Notes: generated by a model not told the origin, from the letters alone. Shown: positions 39,549-53,769, counted from the stretch's first letter. The stretch: 64,000 nucleotides of DNA from Monarcha castaneiventris obscurior (GCA_026261815.1 JAMPIT010000539.1:4976501-5040500); one strand, 5' to 3'. Program-made: numbers and translations.

Positions 39549-42500
39549 ACTGACATCACTTCCTGGGAAGGAAGTCTAAGTCTGTGAAAAATTAACTTAT
39601 CTCTGTTTTTAAGTACTGGCCCACAGGCTTGAATTGACTGGCTTTGTACCAATGTAGCTGCTTTAAACATCTTATTGCAAAAACAATGTCACAAAATGGA
39701 CAACCTGGCAATTTTTCCAGACTTTTGGTTTGTCTCCAGGTCACTGAAGATGCATAACTGAAATGCACAATTATACACATATCTCTCCAGGCAGCCTGGG
39801 TCTATGCAGATGGCAGGATTTTCTGTTTTCTGGAGTATTTCAGTTTCTTAAGGGCAGCTATTGTTTCTGGCAATGTATCTGGCCTGCCCTGGATGCTGAC
39901 ACAGAGAGAACTGAAATACTTGCTGTTAGCAGCCAGAGACATTATCTTAATTCAAGTGAATTTCTCTTTGGCTTCCCAGTGATCCCCAGTCAATATTTTT
40001 ATTGGCAAGTTACTTTATTTATTGTATATATATTTAATACTTCACCTTGTTTATGGAGGTATTTTTCAGTGCCTTCTGATAAAGCTCAACTTTTTCTTAA
40101 ATAGACGTAATTCCTCTTAAATTCCCACTTCTATGATAAAATGGATGTTTTATTATGGAGCAGGGTCCTCATTCTTTTGCATAACCTTGAGCAAATCTGT
40201 GGGAGAGGTTCTTCCCTAGCCAAATGAGAATAGAGTCCCTTTCTTCCTGAGAGTAATTCAGGTTTTCAGGTGAGCACCACATGAGAAATAGGCAAAGTTT
40301 GTTATCAGAGCTCATGTGGGGGAAGATGCCACATCTGTGCACCTCTGCAGCATCAGGGCACTCTGCTGGTGCCACTCATTTCTCTGATCTGTGAATGGGC
40401 TTCTCTTGGCTGGACCTTTCTCAAATAATAGTTATGCATACTGTGAATAGAACTGGAACTGGAAACTCCTTGCTAATATCTTCTCTTCCCTCACTATTTT
40501 GTTTTTCATTCTTATTGCTTGGGCAAGTGAATGCAGCCTTGCATGTCTTCTCTAGCAGGCACATAAAATAATATGATTTTTCACTCATCTGTAGATACAA
40601 AGCATATCCATGGAATCTGAAATTTTATTTATTTTTCCATTGCCCCTTTCTTCCTTTAAAATGTACCTAGCAATTCCTCTTCTGTCCTTTTACTTTTGTC
40701 TAAGCAACATGAATATCCTGATGTTGCATGCTGATTTATCCTGACGTGTGGTTATTGCTGTAATATAATCCATGGAAAGCTCAGATATTATATATCTTTG
40801 TACCTCGTGTGATGCTATATTGGATGTCCAGTGAATTTATCCTAGGAGTTGCAAGAAGTGTAGTTCTTTGTCAAGCTTCTGTCTGCTTCAATAAAAAAAA
40901 TAATGAGCATGAAGATTCCTTCATTGTCTGGGAACTTATTTCTGTTCATGGAACTGCTTTTTACAGTGAAATTAATGGAATATTAAAGCTTCCTCCAGCT
41001 TCATGGCATATCAGTTGAATGAGCCAGTACATACTTATTAAGTTCATCTTGATATTTTACAAGCCATTTCATGCCTTACTTCAAAGAAGTTAGGATGCCT
41101 TTTCCTTACAGGAAGTGAAAAAAATATTACAATTTTGCAGTGAGTTATTTTAGGGTCAGCTTGTAGAAAACTAAATGAACTGGCAGTTGCAGTTCCCAAC
41201 AGATGGCAGATAAAGTGACTAATGTTGGGAGATCTGCTTTAAGGATTCTGTTCATGTCTCCACTGTTTTGCAGATGGTTTGTGAAACAACCAACAGTTTC
41301 ACTTAAAACAACAGCATTAATCAAAGTTGCAAAGTTTTCTCGCTGAAATTTCTCCTTGTTTGGGTGCTAAATAATAACAACAAAACATAAAACATTCTGT
41401 GCCCTTTCTCCCTCTCCACCAGACTCTGTTATCTCTGCCATGTCCCAGGTTTGTACTGAGCTCCCCTGCAGCTCTGCCTTTGGCCCCATCTCCTGTGCTC
41501 CTGTGCTTGCTTACTGAGAGACAAACTGCTCTCTGTTGCAATGCCTTGCTTTCCCCTCATATTCTTATTGCTGACTTCCTCTCCCACATTTTTTAGGGGG
41601 CTTCTTTTTGCCACCACAAGTCTAATTTGGCAGATGTGAGGAGACCTCATTTTCTGAAACCTCATTTTCTCCACAAGTATTGTCCCCTTCTCTTTTTTCC
41701 CACTATTACAAGTTACCCTATTAGGAGCAGTTATTGATTCCTTCCTGCTTATTTATGTTATCTGCAATTGTGTTGCCCCTCAATTCCTTTACATTTTTCT
41801 TCTTTTCTTTGGAAACTCTTCTGTTGGTTATGCCCACTCTTGTTGATTTTAAGGTCTTATCCTTAAGTTTGTTAGAAAGTGTGTTTTATCATAAATAACA
41901 GAGAAACAAAAATATAGTATTATAGATCAGGCTGTCCTCCTAGACATCTAATCACACAGGTTCTCTAAAATCCAGTCCTTTCACCTCTTGTTCTGCTTTC
42001 CTACCAATTCCTCAAAGTTTTGTCCATGCCTTTCAGACCTTCACTCTATGCATCTATTTTACCATGTCCCCATTAAAATTTAAAAAATTAAAATTGAATC
42101 CTCTTTGTGCATATATTAATTTTTATTCTTAGTTAAATTTATTTTCATAACAATTAAGTTGACACAAGTAGGCAAAACTTGTCTGTTTTTAGATGAAGAT
42201 GCTGCATTTACATGGAAGTTCTTTTTGGTTCTTTCTTACGAGGCTGAAGGTGGCTGTTTATTCACAAGAGTGATTTCTTGTATCTAAAATAAATAGTCCG
42301 CTACTGTCTGTTCACCTCCCAAACCATAATATTTTCAAAATACATGGGAAAGCTCTGAGTTTTGGCAGTTCCTGCTACTTACCCATAATGGACTATTAGA
42401 CTGAAAGCTGAGCCAAGTAAATTTTCTCTCAGTTTAACTTTTCTTCTGGCAAATGCTTAATGTGTATGGTGTTTGCATTATAGCAATAAAGTCACAATAC

Positions 42501-45500
42501 TCACTTAGGTTTAATGATTTATAGCAGAAGCTTATTTTGTATTTACTCAAAACAAAATTCCTCTGCAGAGAGAATATAAGTGAAAATTCCCCTTACCTTC
42601 ACTACTTTTCAGCTCAATAAAAGTGACATCTGTGACAACTCCATATGAAGAGTTTTTGAGATCTGAATGAGACTGAGGAATGTAAATGAAGGAGGATGAA
42701 AAGCAGCTCAGATGAAATGTGATGAAAGAAGAGAAAGAAAAGTGAGAAAGTAAAAACAAAAGTAAACCCAAATGTGATTGAGGCAAAGAGGAAGAAGGGA
42801 AGCCCTATGAGAATTCATTCAGAATTAATTGCAGAACTGTTAAAACCTGGAGTGTGATTTTTGCAGCATGTGTTAATCTGTCAACAAAGTGGGGAGATGA
42901 CATAGTCAGTAGGAAGGAGGTCCTGGGAAACTCAAGGTAAAGGTTGAGCTGACATTAAAAGAGAAATGACTTGCAGGCTCAATCTGCTCCCTGTTCCAGA
43001 ATATCAGGAAGGACAGGTTTTTTTGTTATGTTTTATTTTGAAGTAGAGGAGGCCTGATGTTTCAAGATCCTGGGTCCTTCAAGGTGGATGTTCAATTAAA
43101 ACAACATTTGGAATGGATGAAAAAAATCCCAATACGGTTCTTTGACTTAGGAGACCAACTCATGAAAATGACATTAAAAAGACACTAGCTAAATGCTCAG
43201 CTTTCTTTAATAGTTTTCAGAAGAATAGGAGCATTCATTAGACTTCTCATCATCTCTACAGAAAGTGAAGTTGAGCAGTCATTGCAAAGTGCTGGCAGCA
43301 GCAGAGAGTGATAGGAACGTGCCCAGGGGCTGGTTAGGAATTGGTGGCAGGTGCTGATGCTTTCCACAGACTTATACAGAGAAGGAAGGGTTTGGGTCTA
43401 AACAAGTTTAATACAATAAATGGAAATTTAGTGTATATTAACAGCTAATCTCCTCAGTGAGTGCAGACAGGGTGGACTGGGGGGTTACACTGGGATTTCT
43501 TAGAAGAGAGTGTGACTCTTAAGTAAGGAGCTTCCTATTCTTTGGGAAATAAGCAGTGAAACAACTGGTGAAGACAATGCAGACAAAAATTGTGTTGGTT
43601 TGCTTTATTCTTTCTAAACACTTAAACAGTTAACCAGAAAAGGGTTGCCAAGGCTAGAAAACGTCTTCCAAATATGGCCAGTGCCAGAGCAAGCACTGGA
43701 ATGGGAACACAAAATACCAGTGGTTGAAGTGGATGAATTCTGAAATATTGTCTGAAGGTGGTGAACTAGAAGCAAAGTTTTCACACATCCAAACACCTTG
43801 AAATGCACATTTCGACTAAATAGAGTTCATTCTGCAAAAACTCTGAATAGAAGGAGCCAAGGTAGAAACCTCCCCTCAGGACTGGTGTAGGTGGAAATAA
43901 CTTCAACTGTGCAGCACATAATTGTGTTATGTGGGTGAATGTCTGAAACTGAGCTTTTGAAATTTCAAGCAGATGCTACTCGCAAGCTGCAGTTGGTGAA
44001 AGCCACGTGTGGGTTTGGGTAACACCTGGGCTAAACAAAAGTGCCATGTCCTGAAACCTGCAGCTAATGAAGAGGTGAAACACAAAACTGGCAGTCAGGA
44101 AGCTGATCACTTGCTGTGCTTCTGTGTTTGGACTGGCTGGGACATCCAGGGGCTTGGAGGCCGGGAAAGAAGGTGAAGATCTGGACTGGAGGAAAGATCT
44201 TGGAAGTGGGGGAAGATCCTGAACATCTGAGAGATTTGTGGAGATGAATGCTGGAGGATGTCCAGGGACCTTGGTTGGTAATGCCAGAACTAGAAATCTG
44301 GCAACTTCCTGTACTTAATATATAAAATGTTACATAATGAAATAACTTTTCCTAATTAAAAAAAAAAAAAGCGAAAATGTTTTCAAAATATGGATGTCCT
44401 GAAGTGTACTTACACCCTGAAACATATTGCATGGTGAAACCCAATAATTAATAACAGAAAACCAAGGGCAAAGTCTCAATTTGGATAGATGGGGTTTTTT
44501 ATGTGGTTTGGATTTTTTTTTCCTTTAGCTCTGTAGATGTGAATTTGAAAGGGGTGTGAAATAGTAGAGAACTGCTGGTGAAAACATGTGGAGAATTTAA
44601 ATGGAGAAAATAGCAATTGAACATAACTCTTCTGGTAATAGGGGAAAAGTTGCTTGCAGTTCACATCTTTGTGTTTGACAGGTCATGTTACCCAGGAGAA
44701 GCTTTTTGCTTCAGAGTACCTGTGGGTGGAATCATGTGGCTTAGAATTTGCTGCTGTAATCTTCTCCTCATCCCTTCCTGTGGTAAGTTTTTGGACATTC
44801 TTGGAAATGGAATCAATTAATATTCCTTTATCAAAGTTATTCTTTTAATTTTGGAGAGTTCAAGATAGGTTTTTAGAAAATGTAAATAAAGCAACAAAGG
44901 CTCTACCAAAGTGTGAGATTAATGCTGCAAAAACATTCTGTGTGAGAGTAATGAAGAACAGGAGGGGAAAGGAAGACCTTGTGCTGTTCTTATGAGTCAC
45001 TGCTGGGGGGACAGAATAGTTAATGAAATATTGGTAAGGTTTACTGATCTATTAATAAATACTGTTAGTATATCAACAAAAGACATTTTGATTTTCTTTG
45101 TGGGTTAAAAAATTTATGTATGAATGTGACCTTTTGTTCACTGCTATTACTTTTTGGGCTTTGTAGCAGCAAAAAAGGAGCAAATGGTTGAACAACATAC
45201 ATGAGATATTGCATTAATATGTGGATATGGTAGGCATTTGAAATAGATTAATGAGGAGAGTACTGTATACAAATAACGTTTCACAAAGGGGTTTATGTTT
45301 AGATTTGACCTTGTCTGTCTTTGTTCCTTCTCAGTATAACACCCAGAAGGGTTTGAGCAATGAGTACAAATGCTGCTGCTGTCTTGTTCTTGCTGCCTGA
45401 GATTTGTTGCTAATGGCCTGACTCATTAGAACCTACTCCTACAAAGATGGACTCAGAAAGTCTGCAAAATAAAATAGGCTGCCAAAAGCCACCCAGGTGT

Positions 45501-47509
45501 AAATACATCAAAATACTAAGTACCAAATTGCAGCTACAGTTTGTTTTACCCACCTGTCTTTATATTTTCCCAAGGTCTCTTAAAGCTGGTTTTGGAACAT
45601 ACTGAAGTAATTTGAACCAAAATGCTTACATCAAAGGATCTCTGTTATTTCCCACTAATTGACATTGCTGTGGTAACCGAGCTTTGTATTTAATAAGAAG
45701 TGAACTCTGCTTTCCTAGGTCTTCATTCTCTCTATTTTCCATTAAACAGGGGATATTTCATGTGTCTTTAGCACAACCTTTCCCCTTGTCAGAGAGCCAG
45801 GCTTCAGCTCCAATCTCTGTATGGATGTGGGTATATGTAACCCATCAAGGCAACAAAAACCTTTGTAGTTGCAATCACCATGACCTGATATATTGTTAGG
45901 AAAATTGAGCTTTTTGGTACTAAAGGTGCATATTGATTTGAAAATTCAAGACCCTTCATTTAGGATGATATGTTTGGAAGTGAAAGGAACATGTACTTGT
46001 TAATTTATAATGCCTCTGACAGTTTTCTCTGTGGATTAGGCTCAGAATTGTCAGTCCGAGTCACAAGTAGAAGGTGGAATAAAGCTGATTTGCCTAGAGA
46101 GGATCTGTTTGCATAAAGAGAGCCTCTTGTGATCATTAAGGAACTTAAAATTAGGTAAAGCATTAAACCACATAAAAATTCTCAATGCTGTGTGCTAACC
46201 ATCACAAAATAAGACTCCAGGACTGTTGCTGTGCAGCCTCTGCAGGAACTTGCTGAAAGGCACACACAGAGTGCAACAACCATTAAGCAAGTCTCATTTT
46301 TTTTTCTGCAGATAAGGAGTTCATCCCCTTAAACTCTTAAAAAATCACAAGGAATTAAATTACTGTTTTGCACCTGACATGCAGCCCCTCCTGCCTCTCT
46401 TGCAGTCAAGCTCAGGAAAAAATTTCCAGGTTCATATCTAAGAGTGGTGTGTGTGTTTAAGTGCCAGTCTACCCTGGAACCTTTATGAAGAGAGAGCTTG
46501 GTAATCGGAAAAGGTGAAGTTTGTTTGCTTGAATTAATTAAAGGGAAATTTGATTAATTTTTATGCCTGCGAATATGCTGTTAGAGCATGAGTGGTAGAA
46601 GATTCCTTGAAAAGTTCACAGAACATTTATTAGCCTTTATACATTATGTAAAATAAATCAGAAAATAGAGGGGAAAAAGCATTAAAAAAAACCTCACTAA
46701 ACAAACTTTATTGAAAGAAGAGTTCAGTTCCTTGAGACATTTAATATAGGGAGGTTTTCTGACCTGAATATGAAGAGTGAAGATGGCAAAACTGAAAAAA
46801 ACAACTTGATAGTCAGTGAGACTAACCCATTGAAATCAGAATTACAACAAAGAAGAGCTGACATCGAGAGACACTCAGAGAAATTAAAATTGGAAAAACC
46901 TCCACAACCAGCAAACCACTCATGTAAGTGATAACAATTATTGGTAGTCATTGGAATATTTCATCCAATGACATAATAAAATTTCCTTAGAGTCTATAAG
47001 ATGTTAATAAACTCACTAAAAGTTCAGATTGGTTAAAACTTATAAATTTTGTGCTGCAAAAACATCAGAAACATGGTGAGATCAATGTGTAAATATTTCC
47101 CCCAAAAAATATTTCTATGGGAAAACCTTTCCACTTCAATATTGAAAGTAAAAGCAGTTTGGTATTTTTAATGACAGATAACATAACCCCAAATCTGTCT
47201 TCTAAGTGGATAAGATTTCATGAGAGTTTACTGCAAAATATTGTCCCTTCTCAGAACTCAAGGAAAACCTGTTCACATAACACTGTTAAAAACTTGAGGT
47301 GTTGGGTTATTCTTTCATCATTAGTTTATGAGGACAAATAAAAGAAAAAAGTGCATTATTAGCCATAAGAATAATGTTTAAAAGGAGTAAAATATCCTTA
47401 ACATCTCTATTTCTGATTGGATGTAGAACGTGATACTAAATGCTAGATAAGTGTGGGAAGGGTGGTGGACCATTTGCAAGTGCTCTGCAGTAGAATGAAA
47501 GGAATTGAG
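39549..47509. other. Long AT-rich stretch, no gene seen
   Basis: About 8 kb without a recognised gene or repeat. Open frames reach 113 codons (39763-40104) and look random. A pyrimidine-rich patch lies at about 41396-41480 and 41570-41705. A run of 13 A lies at about 44358-44370. The segment 43980-44300 is somewhat GC-richer and purine-rich, with several GAAGATC motifs, and I could not assign it. Confidence 0.5.
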
Positions 47510-47551
47510 ATATAGATATATATATATATATAGATATATATATATATATAA
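47510..47551. repeat. TA microsatellite with GATA interruptions
   Basis: About 42 bases of TA dinucleotides broken by GATATA units (TAGATATATA). The short Tyr/Ile/Ser-rich minus-strand frame at 47436-47639 is partly a translation of this tract. Confidence 0.93.
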
Positions 47552-48916
47552 AAGCATTTAGTCGATTTAACTGATTGTGTTTCCCAAAGCTTGCAAATTG
47601 GGAGATTTTACACTGCAAACTCAAGAAGGGACTCAGCAAGGCATTGTTCAGCCTTTAAGGATAATCTGTCACATGGATCAGGAAAGCCCTTCAGCAGATA
47701 ATATTGCCAATTTTCCTTTTGACAATACCAAACCAGCTTATGAATTTCCCTGACCATTTTCTTAATCCTTCCCTGAAATCATTAACTCTCTGTAACATCC
47801 CAGTATGGTGCCTAAAAAAAAGAATATGTAGAAAAATATATAAGCTCCCCATCTTGACACAGGCTCAGGAAAATAATTTTGATCCAGGTTGAGTTTCTTC
47901 ACTGAGGGTTTTTTTTTAAATTCATTTGTTTTTCTTGTGATGGAAATGTTGCAAGTGAATGAAGCAGAAATGTATTGCCAAAGATTCCATATTGCCCGTT
48001 TTGCATTCACAATAAATAGGTTCACAGAAGACACAGGATGTGAGTAAATTTAGCCCCAAATATAGGTTAAAACCCCCTATTCTTTATGCGAAGTATTTTT
48101 TATTTTATTTAATCCAAAAGATTTTCATGTGGTTGCATACATGGATAACTCTCTTTTTATAACTTCAGGCACTGAAGGGCAGAGACATCAGGAACTGAAA
48201 CCCAAGGCAATTCCAAAAGCCACTGTTCTACTGCCTCACCTATACGCACACACAGTAAAGGAATTGGAAAGTGTGAAGTATGTTGTATTGAAATAGCAGC
48301 AGTCTGGAAGTACAACTTTAGGACTTGATCCCAAATTCTTCAGTAGCTTTTAAACTTTCAGTAAGAACCACCAAACAAAGCCTCTACCACAGAACTTTAT
48401 TCTGCAGCTGACAGGTTCAGTGAGCACCACGAGCTGCTTCTTATGAGAAGGGAAATGGGGGTATATTTTACCAGATTATCCCAATTAAAAATTTACCGTT
48501 AACTTAGATAGGGCTGAATGAAATATCACAATAGAAATAGGTAGAAGTGGGATTACCAGACTGTGTTAAAGTCAGAGCCCAAATTAGGTTGTGTGCAGCC
48601 CCTGCGTTGTGCCAATGGGGTGGTGACAGCCTGGTTCTGTAACCCTCAGTGCTACACAACTGCTCTGGCCTCAGCACTCCCTGGAAAAGCTGCCTTTTCC
48701 CTTGGATTGTACTTGCTATTGTTGAAAAAGACCTAAATCTATCTTCCCTACTCAGTAATTAACAATATTGCAGCAACATTTTGCATTAGTTTAAGCACTG
48801 AGATTATTTTTTTTTGCCAAATATCTGTGGGATTTAGCGGTATAAAATCCATTAGTATTGATAGTAATTGGAGGCTGTGTAGCTGGATCTCTTAATTATC
48901 TGTGACTTAATTTAAG
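47552..48916. other. Non-coding stretch, possible MIR scrap
   Basis: No open frame of interest. The segment at about 48165-48245 has CACTGAAGGGCAGAGACATC, GGAACTGAAACCCA and CCACTGTTCTACTGCCTCAC in the order expected for the tRNA-like end of a MIR element in reverse orientation, but it is short and weak. Confidence 0.45.
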
Positions 48917-48975
48917 CATAGAATAGTAGAATATTCAGAGCTGGAGGGGACCTTACTCTCCCCTCTTCTGATGCA
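48917..48975 (-). mobile_element. CR1 LINE 3' terminus
   Basis: On the plus strand it reads GCATAGAATAGTAGAATATT and then CAGAGCTGGAGGGGACCTTA. This is the reverse complement of the CR1 end, with the degenerate terminal repeats at the low-coordinate side. Beyond about 48975 the match fades, so the copy is extremely 5'-truncated or eroded. Confidence 0.7.
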
Positions 48976-50003
48976 AATAATTACTTGGGGAAAAGAAGTA
49001 ATAAACAGTAGATAACAGTCTCTCTATACTGATGAGTGCAGCAGGTGGTAGTATATTTTCATAATGGCCTGTTCAGGTTTCATATCCATAAAGAGATCTT
49101 TAAATCACCAAACAAAATTTCATAACTTAACATATGAACGCTATCAACACCCACATTCAAATCATTAATTAGGTAGTGGCTGCTTTTCTTTACCTCTCTT
49201 AGCAGCGTTGTTGCAAAGAGAGACCAAAAAGAGAAAAAAAGAAAGAGAAGGTATAAGCAAACTACATACTGTTACTATGGTTATCACAGTTTTAATGGAA
49301 CCATTTGAAGGATATTTATCCTTGACATTTTGAAAGTGAAGTTCAGTCAATTGTGCAGAAGGGAATACAAATGTATGCATTCATCCTGACTTAAAAGAAT
49401 AATTTTCATTTTTTTTTAAACTATGCATAGCCATGAATTCCAATCTTAGGGGTTTTTTTAAGAATTTGTTTACCCATCCATGCTACTTTTCAAAATAAAC
49501 ATGAAATACATCACCAAAAAACCCTATTTTGTTGCCCAAGTTTGTAATGCTGATAATGACAAAGAAAGAAAGAAAGAATCCCCACAGAACTCTAGAGAAG
49601 AAAATTTCTCTAGCTCTGCTTTTCATTTAATGCTTCCTTAATAGGATATAAGTTGTACAAAATGGGTTGTTTTTTACCAGTAATAAATCATCTTGCAAGT
49701 TCACAACCACTTATCCAAACTGCTATTAAGCTTCCTTCAATGCATCTGCAACCAAGAGCATCTGTATTTTATAAATGTTGTTTACAGACTCTTCTGTGAG
49801 AGCTCCCTGTTGAAAAAACACTATATGCTGATCAGGCAGATGTTGCAGTATCAAATACTTCATGTCTCAGAAGCCAGACTCGATTTCTGCAGACCTGGAG
49901 AACCACTGCAGCAATTATGGCAATTGCTGCATCAATGTAGCAGAAATTGTACAAATTTACTACATCACAGCTCTGAAACTTGACGTGTGTTATTGGGTCT
50001 GTG
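48976..50003. other. Short non-coding stretch
   Basis: Mostly AT-rich. An (AAAG)4 microsatellite lies at 49561-49578. The plus frame 49693-49983 (96 codons) resembles nothing known and is overlapped by a frame of similar length on the other strand. Confidence 0.5.
49561..49578. repeat. AAAG microsatellite, four units
   Basis: Four tandem AAAG units followed by AA. Confidence 0.9.
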
Positions 50004-50475
50004 TGGCCAGATTTGGGAAGCTTTGGGCAGCTACTTGGGGTGGCTTCTGTGAGAATGTGCCAGAGATAATGCCCACGTCTGACAGAGCCAATGCCAGTCA
50101 GGATGGACCTGGCCAAGGCTGAGCCCAGCAGTGCTTGGGAAGGAGGAACAGTCACTTCACAATAACATTGCAGCCAGAGAAGAGAGGAGTGAGGGAAAAC
50201 TGGGAGTGAAATTGAACCTGGCAAGAAGGGAGGGGTGAGGGGGAGGTGTGTTGGGATTTGTTTTCATTTCTTATTATCCTACTGTGATTAGATTGGTAAT
50301 AAATTAAATTAATTTTTTCCCAAGTTGATTCTTATGACAGTAGTTGGTGATTGTTCACCCTGACCTTATCTCAACCCTTGAGCCTTTCCTCATAATTTTC
50401 TCTCCCCTGTTCAGATGAGGAGTGATAGAATGGCTTAGTGGGCACCTGGAGTCCAGCCAAGGTCAACTCCCCACA
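50004..50475 (+). mobile_element. Solo LTR, internally deleted
   Basis: The 5' part (50004-50115) has GGCCAGATTTGGGAAGCTTT, a GTCTGACAGAGCCAATGCCA block and GGCCAAGGCTGAGCCCAGCA. The 3' part (50155-50475) has AGAGAGGAGTGAG, TGAAATTGAACCTGGCAAG, TTATTATCCTACTGTGATTA, GGTAATAAATTAAATTAA, a TTATCTCAACCC block and ends CCACA. This is the order I remember for a passerine LTR whose full form has a GC-rich middle section with several 'ctggagcag' repeats. That middle is absent, so the copy is either internally deleted or from a shorter subfamily. An AATAAA signal lies at about 50299-50304. It is related to 39205-39471. No proviral genes are adjacent. Confidence 0.75.
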
Positions 50476-53400
50476 GTGTGAGGATAAGAAAAACATGCAC
50501 AGCAGGAAATGTTCCCTGTCTGTGCAAGTAGGATACTTCCAAAATAATATTTTCTGTGTTAATGGTGTGGTCAAGGAAGGAGTTTGTAACATTTAAATAG
50601 GTTGTGGCAAAGAACATTCTTATTGGAGCAACTGGGCCAGAGGGAGACAAAATTGGGAGACTTGACAAGTTACAGTAGGAGAGCACCAGTTGGCCAGAAA
50701 AGTGTCTCAAAATCTGTAACAGAAATTGAATTGGGATGCTCAAGACATTTGACATTATTTTTATTTCATCTGATGTTTGTGCAGTGACTTGGTATCATAC
50801 TTTGGGGTATTCATAGGTTGTTAATAGATATTAATGTAATGAAATCTAAAATCTGAGCTCCTAGGTGTTGTCTCACGGTGGAAAATAAAGTAATTTTTGC
50901 TGTGTTCTTCATCACTTAGCATTATCTACTAAAATTTAGGTGTGGACTGATAGGGCAATGTACTTTGCAGTCTCAGAGCACATTAATGATACTGCACAAT
51001 CCCACTTTGAATTGGATTCTCCACAATGTAGCTTTCTTCACAGATGGAAAAGTACTCGAGAGTATTTTGAAGGCAACCCAAAGGCAGAGTGGGGAGAAGA
51101 AACCTGTCTCTTATTGAAAATATGTTATCTGCACATTCTGCCTCATGTTCTGGTCTTTATTTTCAATTCCTTGTTTTAAAATAACTATTTATTTGTGTAG
51201 TTCTGCCCAGTGGAGGCGTAGAGGGAATGGAAGCCAAACCCAAAGCTCCTATCTCACAGACAGCTATTTTATATAAGTCTATTCAGAATTTCAAACCACT
51301 TAATTTTTCCTCCACTGTCATGTCTGAAGACACTTCCGGACCTTATTTGTGTTAGGAACTGATCTCCAGCACACAGTTACTTGTGCTGAGTTCATTTGCC
51401 TTTTGCTGTGGTGCAAAGATTGCCCTTAAGCTTAAATAGACCTTTTTATCCTCACTCCCTTTCCTGTCACTTACACTTCAGTGAGTGATCACAGCTTCTC
51501 TCGAGGTTCATCACAAACCAGCAAGTTGCTTGTCCTGACTTTTTACTGAGTGTGTATTTTTACTTTCAGTCCATGGAGGATTATTTAATTCCTTTGGTAC
51601 CAAGCTCTCAAATACGAGTGACTTTCTTTCCTGCCAGCATTTTGCAGTGGTCAGAGAATAGATTTGGGGGAAAAAACTAACTAGTGGGCTAATGACTGAA
51701 CTTGGGTTTTTTTCCTTTAAATGCTGAAAATCCCTTCTCAGCATTAACTATAACCACCATTAGTCTATAAGGATGGCTTGGCTTTGTGTTTACAACCTGT
51801 GGGCCCCTTCACAAAGGACTGAAAATCAAAGTTCTTGCAGTGCTTGCCACAAAATTTGCAGAAACTCATCCTCTGGCCCACAAATAGTAGTGCAAACATG
51901 TGAAGGACAGGACTTGGGAAGGAGAAGGGATTCCAGAAGTCCTGCAGAAAATCCTGGCAAGATCTGCCCACAGTTCATTTAGTCTTTTTTCTCCTATCTT
52001 TGTCATGCTCAGGCACCGTGGTGAGAGACACTGGTGTGCTGCTATAAGAAAAATTCCTTTTCTTTTTCTTTTTTCTCCAGTTACCTTGTCTTCCTGTCTG
52101 CTGACCATGTGTAGGAGTTCCAGTGTCTTGCTTTAGTCAGCATCAGTGAGGTGTCTGAGGTTAGGTAAGTTCTCATGTTTCTCCAAGTGGCTGTACAAGC
52201 AGAAGTATTAGAGCTATGCACAAGTTCTAGTGTTTGAGGGTTACAGTGAACTTGGCATATACCAAAAATATTTAAAGCTCTTAGATATTTGACTGATTTA
52301 ACCCCCGAAAAGAAAATTAAAAGTAATTTATATCTTTCATAAAAACTTGTTGGATGGTTAAAAGTCTGTCATTAGCTTATTAATTATTATATCCAGTAAT
52401 AGGTTCTGCTGTGCTGAGGGAGATGCAGCCGTGTGGTCTTTGTCTGGTTTGCTAAATGCTTCATTATTCCTCCCAGCTGGAGTTTTACTGTGCATGTGTT
52501 TGTTTTCTGTAGTGCATTATAAAAAGAATATGCTGCTGTGGAGTTATGGCAGCGAGTGGGCAGCACACATCTTTGTGTGTGAGTCACTTTTGTCCAGAGA
52601 CAAAATGTGTGGACAACAGATTCAGACTGAATATATAATCTTCATTATGTTTTATTTGTAATAGATTATTCTTGTGCTATGTTGCAACGGCAGAAGGTGC
52701 ATACATCAGACTGGCATAAAGCAGCTACAAAATGAGTATTGCATTCATCTGTGCTCACCTGTGGCACATAACTCATGCAGTGTCTTGACAGGAGTATAAA
52801 AATCCATGATTTCACCACCTGTGTGCAAGGACTGTCTGTGTGATGAACAGGGTGGAGATTTAGACATGAGAGTTGTTTTTCAAGGGCTTTTGGGAAGCAA
52901 AGGTTACAAGTGGATATGGAGTTTTTCAAGTAGATCTGTAAAGGCTACATAAATAGCTTCCTCTGATTTCCCAGAAAACACAATGTGATCTTCACTAGTG
53001 TTTCTGTAGGACCAGAACTGCCTTTGTCCAAGGACGCTTGAATACTTTATGAAGTATGTCTCATGGTAATTAATGTGTAAATTCTACCCTATCTTTGAAA
53101 ATAAATGCTGTTGGCCTTGCTCTTCAATTACTGCAGAAGTTTCTTGAGTCAGAGAGACCTAAAAATGTTATTCAGTTTGTATTTTCCCTTGTTTACCTGT
53201 CATAGAGGTCTTGCTTCTCTTTAGGGCAACATGAATATCACCTCTCTCCATTGCTGAAGCAAAATTAATTATGCAATACCTTATAGTTAATCTGCAAAGA
53301 TTTGAGAAGTCCCCAGCTTCCCCACAGTGTAGTCCCTCTTTATCACCATCATTCCTGTTTTGGATGGTCTTTGAGTGTGTTTATCTTTCCAGAGGTTAAG

Positions 53401-53769
53401 GTCAGAGCCCAGGTGGCTTTGTTGAGCCTGGTCTAGATGAGGCTCTGCTCAATTAGAGCTGGTGGAAGTCAGTTGTGGCAGGGCATGTGTTTGCAGCTGG
53501 AAAAGGGCTTTATGAGGCTTCAGGGCTAGGAACTGGGAAAAGTCTGTTTCCATGGGAGCTGGTGCAAAAGTTAGAACAGCACAAAACCACAGGCCTGAGT
53601 TGCAAAGCAGACAGGCTGAGTTGGGGCTTCTATGGGGCTTTATCACCTGATGTACATGATGGAGTCATTCAGCTCAAAACCTGCAAATATGTGCAAGCCT
53701 ATTATTCCAGTGACATTAATGAAATGCATTAATTAGGTGTTCCTGGGTGTAGCCAGAAGTACAAAAGGC
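50476..53769. other. Non-coding stretch, one possible non-coding exon
   Basis: No recognisable coding region. The candidate exon 52081-52164 with strong splice motifs is described in the findings. The part 53395-53660 is a little GC-richer, with a frame of 85 codons that resembles nothing known. Confidence 0.5.

Noticed and set aside
39205..50475. A provirus bounded by the two related LTR copies
   Set aside because: The copies are about 30% different by eye, one is only a 3' part, and the 11 kb between them has no retroviral frame or primer-binding site that I can see. Independent insertions fit better.
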